Below are positions 7,904 through 15,700 of a DNA stretch of 25,364 nt, one piece after another. Numbering within the stretch: position 1 is the stretch's first letter; each line of letters opens with the position of its first letter. The DNA is from Oscillospiraceae bacterium. GTDB taxonomy: Bacteria; Bacillota; Clostridia; Oscillospirales; Ruminococcaceae. The translations under genes were made by a program, and so were the position numbers. The notes beneath the pieces were generated by a model, which saw nothing but the letters and a program-made list of their open reading frames with translations, searched no databases and was not told the origin of the DNA. The stretch is taken from positions 1 through 25,364 of the forward strand of contig JAGBFZ010000038.1 of the NCBI GenBank assembly GCA_018110855.1. Reading direction: 5' to 3'.

Positions 7904-9205
7904 ATGGGCTTTTTTGAAAAAATTGCCGAGGGTATCAGAAAAACAAGGGACTCTATGATGGAAAAGGTCAATTCCCTGCTCAATTCCTTCACTAAGATAG
8001 ATGAGGATTTTTTTGAAGAGCTTGAGGAAACTCTTATTATGTGCGACATAGGCGTTCAGACCTCTATGGATATCTGCGGAGAGCTGAGAAAGGCTGTCAA
8101 GGAAAAGGGCATAAAAGAGCCTTCTCTTATCAAGGACGAGCTTAAAAGAATTATTGCCGATATGCTGGGCGAGGACAAAAGGCTCGATGTTTCAAGCAAG
8201 CCTGCGGTTATTCTTGTTATCGGTGTGAACGGCGCAGGCAAGACAACCACAATCGGAAAGCTTGCCGCAAGATTCGTTTCCGAAGGAAAAAAGGTGGTCG
8301 TTGCGGCGGCTGACACATTCCGCGCGGCTGCCATTGATCAGCTGCAGGTCTGGGTGGAAAGAGCGGGCGCTGAAATTGTCAAGCACGCCGAAGGCTCCGA
8401 CCCGGCGGCGGTGGTTTTTGACGCTATTACTGCTGCAAAGGCAAGAAATGCGGACATTGTTATCTGCGACACTGCGGGCAGGCTCCACAACAAGAAAAAT
8501 CTTATGGACGAGCTGAAAAAGATCACAAGGATCTGCCGTCAGCAGGCGGAGGGCTGCTCTCTTGAGACTCTTCTTGTTCTTGACGCTACTACGGGTCAGA
8601 ATGCGGTCAATCAGGCTAAGCTGTTCTCCGAAACTGCGGATATTACGGGTATCGTTCTTACAAAGCTTGACGGTACGGCTAAGGGCGGTATCATCATCAC
8701 GATACACAGAGAGCTGGGTATTCCCGTTAAGCTGGTGGGCGTGGGCGAAAAGGTTGACGATCTTATGGATTTCTCCGCTCACGATTATGCGGAGGCACTG
8801 TTTGTTTCCGAGACGGATTTCAGCGGAAATTACGAGAGACTTACGGGCGGTGAAGATGAATTTACCGAGGATAATGATATTATTTCCGAAGATGATATTT
8901 CTGAGGATAACGCTTTTGAAGAAGCTGTTAATGAGGAGGATATTACCGAAGAAATAATTCCCGAAGAGGTTTCCGATTCGGAAGATGAATCCGAAGAAGC
9001 TCCTGAGGAAAGCTTTGCAGAAGAGGATATTTCCGACGAAATTCCCGTTGAGGAAAATGATGATAATGCAGAAATTGCCAATGAAACAGATGATATTTCC
9101 GAGGAGGAAAAGCCTGCGGAAAAGAAGAGCTTAAAGGACGGCAAATTTGGCTTCTTATTCAAGGAGATAACATTCGGCAAGAAGAAAAAGGACGAGGATG
9201 AATAA
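7904..9205 (+). CDS. ftsY: Signal recognition particle receptor FtsY with C-terminal acidic tail
   Basis: FtsY is the SRP receptor GTPase that docks ribosome-SRP complexes at the membrane. Residues 1-300 form the NG domain, starting directly with MGFFEKIAEGIRKTRDSM. G1 GVNGAGKT is at 107-114, DTFRAAA at 137-143, DTAGR at 189-193, and TKLDGTAKGG at 253-262. After VGVGEKVDDLMDF and SAHDYAEALF a tail of about 130 residues follows. It is very rich in Asp, Glu, Ser and Ile, and ends in an aromatic and basic patch (KFGFLFKEITFGKKKKDEDE). E. coli FtsY has its acidic domain at the N-terminus, and many Firmicutes FtsY lack one, so this arrangement is unusual. AAGGAGG (7888-7894) precedes the ATG by 9 nt. 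The next gene starts 2 nt after the stop. Confidence 0.96.
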   Translation: MGFFEKIAEGIRKTRDSMMEKVNSLLNSFTKIDEDFFEELEETLIMCDIGVQTSMDICGELRKAVKEKGIKEPSLIKDELKRIIADMLGEDKRLDVSSKPAVILVIGVNGAGKTTTIGKLAARFVSEGKKVVVAAADTFRAAAIDQLQVWVERAGAEIVKHAEGSDPAAVVFDAITAAKARNADIVICDTAGRLHNKKNLMDELKKITRICRQQAEGCSLETLLVLDATTGQNAVNQAKLFSETADITGIVLTKLDGTAKGGIIITIHRELGIPVKLVGVGEKVDDLMDFSAHDYAEALFVSETDFSGNYERLTGGEDEFTEDNDIISEDDISEDNAFEEAVNEEDITEEIIPEEVSDSEDESEEAPEESFAEEDISDEIPVEENDDNAEIANETDDISEEEKPAEKKSLKDGKFGFLFKEITFGKKKKDEDE

Positions 9206-9207
9206 TT

Positions 9208-9777
9208 ATGAAGATAATACTTGCTTCTAACAATAAAAACAAGCTCCGTGAATTTCGTGAGATACTTGAGCCAGCGGGCTTTGAGGTTGTTTCTCAGAGC
9301 GAGGCGGGGGCTGACATTGAGGTGGAGGAGACAGGCTCCACCTTTGAGGAAAATGCTTACCTAAAGGCAAAGGCTATTTATGATATGATGAAGCTGCCTG
9401 TTATTGCAGACGACAGCGGGCTTGAGGTTGACGCTCTGAACGGGGCTCCCGGTATCTATTCCGCAAGGTATGCGGAGGAGGGAAAGCGGTGCGCAAGGGT
9501 GCTTTCCGAGCTTGAGGGCGTTCCCGATGAAAAGAGGACGGCAAGATTCATATGCTGCATCTGCTACATTGATGAAAATGGCGGGAAGCACGTTGTCAAG
9601 GGTGCCTGCGAGGGTAAGATCGGCTATGAAAAGCGAGGTACAAACGGCTTCGGCTATGATCCTATTTTTATGTACGGTGACAGGAGCTTTGCGGAAATTT
9701 CTGCGGAGGAAAAGAACAGGGTGAGCCATCGGAGCGAGGCGTTAAGGAAGTTTGAGGAAGTTATCAAAGGAGAGTAA
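9208..9777 (+). CDS. rdgB: XTP/dITP pyrophosphatase (HAM1/RdgB family)
   Basis: This house-cleaning enzyme hydrolyses non-canonical purine triphosphates (ITP, dITP, XTP) to the monophosphate and pyrophosphate, keeping inosine and xanthosine out of nucleic acids. The 189-residue protein has the usual length. It carries the family marks in order: N-terminal LASNNKNKLREFREIL, the acidic loop VIADDSGLEVDALNGAPGIYSARYA, then GFGYDPIFMY, and near the end FAEISAEEKNRVSHR. The gene starts 2 nt after ftsY and is followed 6 nt later by yhbY, so it is within the same unit. GAGGAT in the ftsY tail is a plausible ribosome binding site. Confidence 0.96.
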   Translation: MKIILASNNKNKLREFREILEPAGFEVVSQSEAGADIEVEETGSTFEENAYLKAKAIYDMMKLPVIADDSGLEVDALNGAPGIYSARYAEEGKRCARVLSELEGVPDEKRTARFICCICYIDENGGKHVVKGACEGKIGYEKRGTNGFGYDPIFMYGDRSFAEISAEEKNRVSHRSEALRKFEEVIKGE

Positions 9778-9783
9778 TAAATT

Positions 9784-10092
9784 ATGCTTACAAGCAAACA
9801 AAGAGCTTATTTAAGAGGTATTGCCGCTAAGGAGGACACCATTTTTCAGGTGGGCAAGGGCGGCATTAATGACAATCTTATCACACAGGTAAACGACGCT
9901 CTCAAGGCGAGAGAGATCGTCAAATTAAAGGTGCTTGAAACTGCCATGCTGTCGGCTGCGGAGGCTGCTGCGGAAATTGCAGAGGCTACAAAGTCCGATG
10001 TTGTTCAGACCATCGGAAACAAGCTGGTGCTTTTCAAGAGAAATCCCCAAGAGCCGAAGATAGAACTGCCCAAGGCAGACAAGAAAAAGTGA
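9784..10092 (+). CDS. yhbY: YhbY-type CRM-domain RNA-binding protein
   Basis: YhbY is a small single CRS1-YhbY (CRM) domain protein associated with 50S ribosome assembly. The 102 residues begin MLTSKQRAYLRGIAAKEDTI. The glycine-rich RNA-binding loop QVGKGGIND, the ALKAREIVKLKVLET stretch and VVQTIGNKLVLFKRN near the end are typical of the family. The ribosome binding site AAAGGAGAG (9766-9774) is 9 nt upstream. The TGA stop overlaps the GTG start of nadD by 4 nt (GTGA), a translational coupling arrangement. The order yhbY, nadD, yqeK, rsfS is common in Firmicutes. Confidence 0.95.
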   Translation: MLTSKQRAYLRGIAAKEDTIFQVGKGGINDNLITQVNDALKAREIVKLKVLETAMLSAAEAAAEIAEATKSDVVQTIGNKLVLFKRNPQEPKIELPKADKKK

Positions 10093-10709
10093 CAACGGCT
10101 CTTTTCGGCGGCAGCTTCGACCCTGTTCATCTGGGTCATGTGAATGCGGTGAGGTCATTGCTAAAAAGCAGTCTTGTTCCCGACAGAGTAATAATCATGC
10201 CCGCTTTTGTAAATCCTTTTAAGGCGGGGCTTGAGAGGGAAAACAGGGCGGACTGCACAGACAGGCTGGAAATGTGCCGAATAGCATTCAATGCTCTCCC
10301 CCGCTGCGAGATCTCCGACTATGAGGTAAAGAAAGCCTCTCTCAGCTACACTGCGGATACCCTTGAGCATCTGCGTGAGATATATCCTGAGGACGAGCTT
10401 ATTTTAATGATGGGCAGCGATTCTCTTGCAACACTGCCCTCATGGAACAGGTTTCGGGATATTATCAATATGGCTCACATTGCGGCTGTTTCCAGATCTA
10501 TTGAGGAATCACGGAAAATTGAAGGCTATTCCCAAGCGGTAAGAGCGGCAGGCGGAAGAGTCACTATAATCGAGACCGAGCCTTTTGATATTTCCTCTAC
10601 GGAAATTCGTGAAAAAATTGTTAATAATCAGGATATATCTTGCTTTGTTGACGAAAATGTAGTAAAATATATTATGTCTAAGTCTATTTATAAACAGGGT
10701 GATTCTTGA
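10089..10709 (+). CDS. nadD: Nicotinate-nucleotide adenylyltransferase
   Basis: NadD transfers AMP from ATP to nicotinate mononucleotide, giving deamido-NAD for NAD synthesis. The 206-residue protein carries the nucleotidyltransferase signature GGSFDPVHLGH at residues 7-17. The family stretch LILMMGSDSLATLPSWNRF follows, and the C-terminal ISSTEIR is at 168-174. All are characteristic of NadD, and there is no sign of a PanC- or CoaD-type sequence. The start codon is GTG at 10089, overlapping the yhbY stop in GTGA, so it probably relies on coupling. The nearest ribosome binding site-like sequence (AAGGCAG) is rather far upstream. Confidence 0.95.
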   Translation: MTTALFGGSFDPVHLGHVNAVRSLLKSSLVPDRVIIMPAFVNPFKAGLERENRADCTDRLEMCRIAFNALPRCEISDYEVKKASLSYTADTLEHLREIYPEDELILMMGSDSLATLPSWNRFRDIINMAHIAAVSRSIEESRKIEGYSQAVRAAGGRVTIIETEPFDISSTEIREKIVNNQDISCFVDENVVKYIMSKSIYKQGDS

Positions 10710-10710
10710 A

Positions 10711-11298
10711 ATGGCTGTTGAAATATGCGGAGCGGACACCGATGAAATTAAGGATATTCTGAAAATCAGGCTCTCGAAGAAGAGATATTCCCACAGTATG
10801 AACGTTGCCGACGCTGCTTTAAAGCTTGCGGATAAATTCGGCGGGGACAGGGAAAAATGCTTCCTTGCGGGGCTTATTCATGATATATGCAAGGAGATCC
10901 CCACCGAGGAGCAGCTTAAAATGGGTAAAAGCTGCATCGTTCCGCTGAGCAAAGTGGAGGAGAAAATCCCTGCTCTTTATCATGCGGCGGCAGGCTCATG
11001 GTACTGCGAACACGTTCTTCACATTGCCGACGAGGATATACTGAGGGCGGTGAGATTTCACACTGCCGCAAGGGAGGGTATGTCTTTGACTGAGGAGATA
11101 ATTTATCTTGCCGACCTCATTTCCGACGACCGCTCCTACAAGGACGTGGGAAAAATGAGGAAGCTTGCCTTCGACGACCTGAAAAAGGCTATGCTTGAGG
11201 CTATCAGCTTCTCGGTGAGCGATGTTATTTCCAAAGGCTCCCTTATTCCCGAAAGCACCTCACAGGCTTACAACTATTACGCTGAACTTTTCAGATGA
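10711..11298 (+). CDS. yqeK: YqeK-family HD-domain hydrolase (symmetrical Ap4A hydrolase)
   Basis: YqeK proteins are HD-domain metal-dependent phosphohydrolases, and characterised members split diadenosine tetraphosphate symmetrically to two ADP. The 195-residue product shows the HD pattern: KRYSHSMNVADAALKLA with His28, then CFLAGLIHDICKEIP with His57-Asp58. Further histidines occur at LYHAAAGSWYCEHVLHI and RFHTAAREGM, and SDDRSYKDVGKMRKLA follows. ATG 10711 is preferred because CAGGGTGA (10695-10702) lies 8 nt upstream. An in-frame GTG at 10699 has no ribosome binding site. The start is 1 nt after nadD. Confidence 0.93.
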   Translation: MAVEICGADTDEIKDILKIRLSKKRYSHSMNVADAALKLADKFGGDREKCFLAGLIHDICKEIPTEEQLKMGKSCIVPLSKVEEKIPALYHAAAGSWYCEHVLHIADEDILRAVRFHTAAREGMSLTEEIIYLADLISDDRSYKDVGKMRKLAFDDLKKAMLEAISFSVSDVISKGSLIPESTSQAYNYYAELFR

Positions 11299-11311
11299 AA
11301 GGCGGTTTTTT

Positions 11312-11677
11312 ATGCCCGATAAATTTACAAAAGAACAAAAGCTTGAGATAATCGTCAAGGCTCTTGACAGCAAAAAGGCGGAGGATATCAAGGTCATCAA
11401 GGTGGGGGATCTTACCATTCTTGCGGACTATTTCGTTATTGCCGACGGAACATCAAGCACTCAGACAAAGGCTCTCGCCGACGAGACCGAATACAAAATG
11501 CATGAAAACGGCATTTCCCCCGAGAGGGTTCAGGGAAACAACGGCTCCAACTGGATAATCCTTGATTACGGGGATATCGTTGTGCACGTTTTCAGCAAGG
11601 ATCAGAGAGATTTCTACAACCTCGAACGTCTCTGGAGAGACGGCGAGGACGTGGATATTTCACAGTGGACTGTTTGA
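11312..11677 (+). CDS. rsfS: Ribosomal silencing factor RsfS
   Basis: RsfS binds ribosomal protein uL14 and blocks subunit joining, slowing translation under starvation. The 121-residue product has the family hallmarks VIADGTSSTQTKALADETE in the middle, followed by GNNGSNWIILDYGDIVVHVFSKDQRDFYNLERLW. ATG 11312 has GAAAGGCGG (11297-11305) 6 nt upstream. A longer in-frame reading back to 11222 runs inside yqeK and is not supported. It is 13 nt downstream of yqeK in the usual Firmicutes order. Confidence 0.95.
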   Translation: MPDKFTKEQKLEIIVKALDSKKAEDIKVIKVGDLTILADYFVIADGTSSTQTKALADETEYKMHENGISPERVQGNNGSNWIILDYGDIVVHVFSKDQRDFYNLERLWRDGEDVDISQWTV

Positions 11678-11701
11678 TCTGAATTACAGGGGGATATGAT
11701 T

Positions 11702-12199
11702 ATGGGGAACAATACCGATTATTCGGAGCTTTACAGCTCAGAAACTGCCGAAAACATTTCTGCGGCTGACATGAGCGAAGAGGAGCTTGCATTTATTAAA
11801 AAAGGCAAAACAAAGGCAAAGGTAATTGGGATTATTTACCTCGTTATATGCGGGATAAACACACTTAAAACGTTATTTGACTTCTCCGGGGGCATTGCAT
11901 ATTGGATCGGCGGCATGGCTGCTATGATTCTTTTTATTGCTATCGGAGTTATGTTTATCAAGGGAAAAAATGGTGGAAGAATCGCTCTTGGAGTGTTTTT
12001 CTGCATATGTGCCGCTGTTTCTCTGCTTATTTTTGTGCCGTCGCTGATATCTACTGCGGCATATGGCAGCACGTTTCTTCTGTACGGCATTTTATCATCG
12101 CTCATTTCCCTTGCGATAATCGGTGTGCCGATCTGGTTCACCTTATTTGATAAAAGCGTTAAAGCATACTGCAAAAGCAACAAAACAACTAAAAACTGA
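11702..12199 (+). CDS. Four-pass membrane protein of unknown function (paralogue A)
   Basis: The 165-residue protein has a short acidic N-terminus (MGNNTDYSELYSSETAENIS) and four hydrophobic segments. They lie at about residues 38-58 (VIGIIYLVICGIN), 65-88, 92-112 and 125-150 (LSSLISLAIIGVPIWFTL), followed by a basic tail. ATG 11702 is chosen over ATG 11696 because AGGGGGA (11688-11694) is only 1 nt from the earlier codon. The start of the membrane region (KGKTKAKVIGI) and the end (WFTLFDKSVKAYC) closely resemble the same parts of the next gene (GRKKAKITGI and YFTMLDKSVKEFT), so the pair looks like a tandem duplication. I recognise no named family. Confidence 0.8.
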   Translation: MGNNTDYSELYSSETAENISAADMSEEELAFIKKGKTKAKVIGIIYLVICGINTLKTLFDFSGGIAYWIGGMAAMILFIAIGVMFIKGKNGGRIALGVFFCICAAVSLLIFVPSLISTAAYGSTFLLYGILSSLISLAIIGVPIWFTLFDKSVKAYCKSNKTTKN

Positions 12200-12213
12200 A
12201 AGGGGTATTTACT

Positions 12214-13050
12214 ATGGACGAACTTAAAATGGAGGGCCTTGAGCTTCCCGACACAGGCGAAAGCTATGATGATATGCCCGACGCTTCTGAGGGTCTTGCG
12301 GAGGAGGTTTCGGAGGCTCCCCGTCCTTCCGACAGCATGGATAATTTTTCCGATATGGATATGCCTATGCTGAGCGAAATGGACGGCTCGGATATTACAG
12401 CTCCTGCTAAGCAGGCGGAAAAACCCGTTTCCCTTGAAAAGCCCGCTGCTCCCAAGCCTATGTTTGAGGATATGGGAAGTCCTGTTTCCAAGTCAGGTAA
12501 TTTTTCATCTTCACAAAACGATTTTGAAGAACGGTCGGGTACATATTCTGCCGTTAACAATGACCCTGTTCAGAGTTCTGCGCCCTCTTACGCAGACGCT
12601 TACGCTCAGAGCGGCTCTCAGAGCAGTTCATTCGGAGATTCCTTTAATTCTTTTCAGCAGGAACAGATGCAGCTCATTGCGCTGGGAAGAAAAAAAGCTA
12701 AGATAACAGGTATTCTTGCTATTGTGCTTGATGTTATCGAAACTCTGTTTATGCTCAATCTGAGAAATATCGTAACTACTGTTATTCGCATTGTTCTGAT
12801 CGTAAAATTTATGAACGGAAGCAACAGCTCAAGAGTTTACACTGCTATTTTCTCCGCCATCAGAATTGTTATGAACATCATTTCTGTCGGTCAGGTCAAT
12901 TCTTTGAGCAGCGAATTTGCAGAGTACGGTTTGTCGATAGTTATTACTATTACTCAGCTTATTCTGTTCATCGGAATTATTGCAAACTGCGTTGTCATTT
13001 ACTTCACTATGCTTGACAAGAGCGTGAAGGAATTTACCGTTAACAGATAA
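12214..13050 (+). CDS. Membrane protein with long acidic Ser-rich N-terminus (paralogue B)
   Basis: The 278-residue protein starts MDELKMEGLELPDTGESYDD. It has about 145 residues of low-complexity, probably disordered sequence rich in Asp, Glu, Ser, Pro and Gln. The rest is hydrophobic, with about four segments beginning near residue 160 (KAKITGILAIVLDVIETLF) and ending with IANCVVIYFTMLDKSVKEF. No signal peptide or catalytic motif is seen. AAAGGGG lies 8 nt upstream of the ATG, and the gap to the preceding paralogue is 14 nt, so they are likely one unit. The disordered cytoplasmic arm could be an interaction tether, but that is speculation. Confidence 0.8.
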   Translation: MDELKMEGLELPDTGESYDDMPDASEGLAEEVSEAPRPSDSMDNFSDMDMPMLSEMDGSDITAPAKQAEKPVSLEKPAAPKPMFEDMGSPVSKSGNFSSSQNDFEERSGTYSAVNNDPVQSSAPSYADAYAQSGSQSSSFGDSFNSFQQEQMQLIALGRKKAKITGILAIVLDVIETLFMLNLRNIVTTVIRIVLIVKFMNGSNSSRVYTAIFSAIRIVMNIISVGQVNSLSSEFAEYGLSIVITITQLILFIGIIANCVVIYFTMLDKSVKEFTVNR

Positions 13051-13113
13051 ACTGTTTTTCATGATATCAAATTTAATATGATATATTTTTTCTAATGCAA
13101 AGGACTGATTTTT

Positions 13114-15552
13114 TTGGAAAGATACGATTATGCCGCCATTGAAGCCAAATGGCAGAAATACTGGGAGGAGAACGAGACCTTCAAGACTGATGTTTGGGAT
13201 TTCTCAAAGCCTAAATACTATGTTCTCGATATGTTCCCCTACCCTTCGGGCGTGGGTCTTCATGCGGGACATCCCGAGGGCTACACCGCTACCGACATTG
13301 TTTCCCGAATGAAGAGAATGCAGGGCTACAATGTTCTTCATCCCATGGGCTATGACTCCTTCGGTCTCCCTGCTGAGCAGTATGCGGTTACTACGGGCAA
13401 TCACCCCAACGGCTTTACTCAGGAAAACATCAAGACCTTCTCAAAGCAGCTCAAGGAGCTTGGCTTTGACTACGACTGGTCTAAGATGATCGCTACCTCC
13501 GACCCAAAGTTCTACAAGTGGACTCAGTGGATATTCAAGCAGCTTTATCTGGACGGATATGCGAAGTATGTGGATATGCCTGTTAACTGGTGCGAGGAGC
13601 TGGGTACGGTTCTTTCCAATGATAAGGTCATTGACGGAAAATCCGAGCGTGGCGGCTATCCCGTTGTTAGAAAAAACATGAAGCAGTGGGTTATAGATCA
13701 GCCTGCCTTCGCCGAAAAGCTTCTTGAGGGACTTGAGGAGGTTGACTGGCCCGAGTCAACTAAGGCTATGCAGCGCAACTGGATCGGCAAATCCACAGGC
13801 GTTGAGGTCAAGTTTGACATTGTGGGCGGCGGCAATTTCAGCATCTACACCACCTGTATCGAAACTATCTACGGTATTACCTTTATGGTTCTTGCTCCCG
13901 ATGGTGACATTGTTAAGGAGCTTATGCCGAGGATAACCAACAAGGATGAGGTTCAGGCATACATTGACGAGACATTGAAGAAAAACGATATGGACCGCAC
14001 TGAGCTTAACAAGACAAAATCGGGCTGTGAGCTTAAAGGTGTTACCTGCATAAATCCCGTTAACGGCAAGGAAGTCAGAATGTTCATCGGTGACTTCGTT
14101 CTTGCAAGCTATGGCACAGGCGCAGTTATGGCTGTTCCATCTCACGACCAGCGTGACTTTGAGTATGCTGTTGCTCATAACATTGATATGATACAGGTAA
14201 TTGACGGCGATGATAGTCTCGGTCATGTTGATGTATCCGAAAAAGCCTTTGAAAAGGGAGATTATCTCGGCAAGGGCTACAAGCTCATCAATTCCGAGGA
14301 ATTTACGGGTCTTACCGTTGAAGAGGCTAAGGAAGCCATCACCTGCAAGCTCGAAAAGATGGGCGTTGCAAAGCGCACCACAAACTATCATTTCAGAGAA
14401 TGGATATTTGCCCGTCAGCGTTACTGGGGAGAGCCTGTTCCCGTTGTTCACACCGAAAACGGCGAGATCCACGTTCTCGATGATGAGGAGCTTCCTCTCG
14501 TTCTTCCGGAGCTTGCGGATTACAAGGGCAAAAACGGCAAGGCTCCTCTCGAAAATGCGGAGGAATGGAAAAAGTATGACAAAAACGGCATAAAGGGCAC
14601 AAGAGAGACCTCCACAATGCCCGGCTCCGCAGGCTCAAGCTGGTACTATTTCAGATATATCGACCCCGATAACGATAATGTATTTGCAGACCCCGAGCTT
14701 TTAAAGCATTGGATGCCCGTTGACCTGTACATCGGCGGTCCCGAGCACGCTGTCGGTCATCTTATGTACTCCCGTATCTGGAACAGATATCTCTATGACA
14801 AGGGTCTTGCTCCCACAAAGGAGCCTTTCAAAAAGCTTGTTCATCAGGGAATGATCTTAGGTGAGAACGGCATCAAGATGGGTAAGAGATATCCCGAATA
14901 TGTTATTAATCCCAGCGACATTGTAAGAGATTACGGTGCTGATACCCTTAGACTTTACGAGATGTTCATGGGTCCCCTTGAGGTTTCTAAGCCCTGGAGC
15001 AGCTCGGGTGTTGAGGGTGCAAAGAAGTTTATCACACGAGTATGGAATTTCTTTACCGAGCCTGCAAACCTTACTGAGGACAATGACGGCACTCTTACAA
15101 GAATTTACCATCAGACCGTTAAGAAGGTCACAGATGACTTTGAGGCTCTCGCATTCAACACCGCCATCAGCCAGCTCATGATATTCATGAACGCTGCCTA
15201 CAAGGCAGGCAAATGCCCCAAGGAATACGCAGAGGGCATTGTTAAGCTTATGTCTCCCATCACTCCTCATGTGGGTGAAGAGCTGTGGAGCAGACTTGGT
15301 CATGACAAGACCATCGCTTACGAGCCATGGCCAGTTTATGACGAAAAGGAGCTTGTGGTCGACACGGTTGAGATCGCTGTTCAGGTCAACGGAAAACTGA
15401 GAGGTACTGTTTCCATCGGCGTTGACGAGGAGCAGGAGTCCGCTCTTGCAAAGGCAAAGGCACATCCCGATGTGAAGGCTTTCATTGAGGGCAAGAACAT
15501 CATCAAGGAGATCTACGTCAAGGGCAGGATCATCAATATCGTGGCAAAGTAA
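13114..15552 (+). CDS. leuS: Leucyl-tRNA synthetase (TTG start)
   Basis: LeuRS charges tRNA-Leu. The 812-residue protein is full length. The first ATP-binding motif is HAGH at residues 50-53 in PYPSGVGLHAGHPEG. The editing-domain element TGAVMAVPSHDQRDFEYA follows, then FARQRYWGEPVP. The region TSTMPGSAGSSWYYFRYIDP comes next, and the position of the second ATP-binding motif reads KMGKR (588-592) rather than KMSKS. A C-terminal anticodon-binding domain ends with KEIYVKGRIINIVAK. The start is TTG at 13114, giving the family-like MERYDYAAIEAKWQKYW, with AAAGGA (13099-13104) 9 nt upstream. Only 63 nt separate it from the preceding gene and no T-box leader is visible. Confidence 0.97.
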   Translation: MERYDYAAIEAKWQKYWEENETFKTDVWDFSKPKYYVLDMFPYPSGVGLHAGHPEGYTATDIVSRMKRMQGYNVLHPMGYDSFGLPAEQYAVTTGNHPNGFTQENIKTFSKQLKELGFDYDWSKMIATSDPKFYKWTQWIFKQLYLDGYAKYVDMPVNWCEELGTVLSNDKVIDGKSERGGYPVVRKNMKQWVIDQPAFAEKLLEGLEEVDWPESTKAMQRNWIGKSTGVEVKFDIVGGGNFSIYTTCIETIYGITFMVLAPDGDIVKELMPRITNKDEVQAYIDETLKKNDMDRTELNKTKSGCELKGVTCINPVNGKEVRMFIGDFVLASYGTGAVMAVPSHDQRDFEYAVAHNIDMIQVIDGDDSLGHVDVSEKAFEKGDYLGKGYKLINSEEFTGLTVEEAKEAITCKLEKMGVAKRTTNYHFREWIFARQRYWGEPVPVVHTENGEIHVLDDEELPLVLPELADYKGKNGKAPLENAEEWKKYDKNGIKGTRETSTMPGSAGSSWYYFRYIDPDNDNVFADPELLKHWMPVDLYIGGPEHAVGHLMYSRIWNRYLYDKGLAPTKEPFKKLVHQGMILGENGIKMGKRYPEYVINPSDIVRDYGADTLRLYEMFMGPLEVSKPWSSSGVEGAKKFITRVWNFFTEPANLTEDNDGTLTRIYHQTVKKVTDDFEALAFNTAISQLMIFMNAAYKAGKCPKEYAEGIVKLMSPITPHVGEELWSRLGHDKTIAYEPWPVYDEKELVVDTVEIAVQVNGKLRGTVSIGVDEEQESALAKAKAHPDVKAFIEGKNIIKEIYVKGRIINIVAK

Positions 15553-15570
15553 TCATTTCGTAATAATGCA

Positions 15571-15604
15571 CAAAATTTTGCTTGAAAATTCGTTTTGGTT
15601 TTTT
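15571..15604 (+). terminator. Weak AT-rich terminator candidate after leuS
   Basis: CAAAATTTT (15571-15579) can pair with AAAATT..TTTTG (ending 15597) with a small bulge, followed by a run of six T (15599-15604). The stem has almost no GC pairs, so it may terminate poorly. It lies between leuS and the rpsU promoter, where a terminator would be expected. Confidence 0.3.
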
Positions 15605-15614
15605 CCGCAAACAC

Positions 15615-15643
15615 TTGACAATATTTAAGATATATTGTATAAT
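15615..15643 (+). promoter_or_regulatory. Sigma-A promoter for rpsU
   Basis: Perfect -35 TTGACA (15615-15620) and perfect -10 TATAAT (15638-15643) have a 17-nt spacer. The predicted start near 15650 gives a leader of about 50 nt. This is the strongest promoter by sequence in the window along with that of rnc. Confidence 0.93.
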
Positions 15644-15668
15644 GTTATAGTTATATCGTATATATAAT

Positions 15669-15693
15669 CCTCTGCCATTGGGCAAAGGGAGGG
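15669..15693 (+). promoter_or_regulatory. Leader hairpin overlapping the rpsU ribosome binding site
   Basis: CCTC (15669-15672) plus TGCC (15673-15676) can pair with GGCA (15681-15684) and GAGG (15689-15692) around a 4-nt loop ATTG, leaving a 4-nt bulge. The paired GAGG is part of the Shine-Dalgarno sequence AAAGGGAGGG (15684-15693), so folding would hide the ribosome binding site. A short stem; possible translational control. Confidence 0.4.
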
Positions 15694-15700
15694 AACAAAA

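Noticed and set aside
13756..14472. Long antisense open frames over leuS, smc, ftsY, cysN and other genes.
   Set aside because: They mirror strongly conserved genes on the other strand, have no family motifs or ribosome binding sites, and arise from the codon composition of the sense genes.
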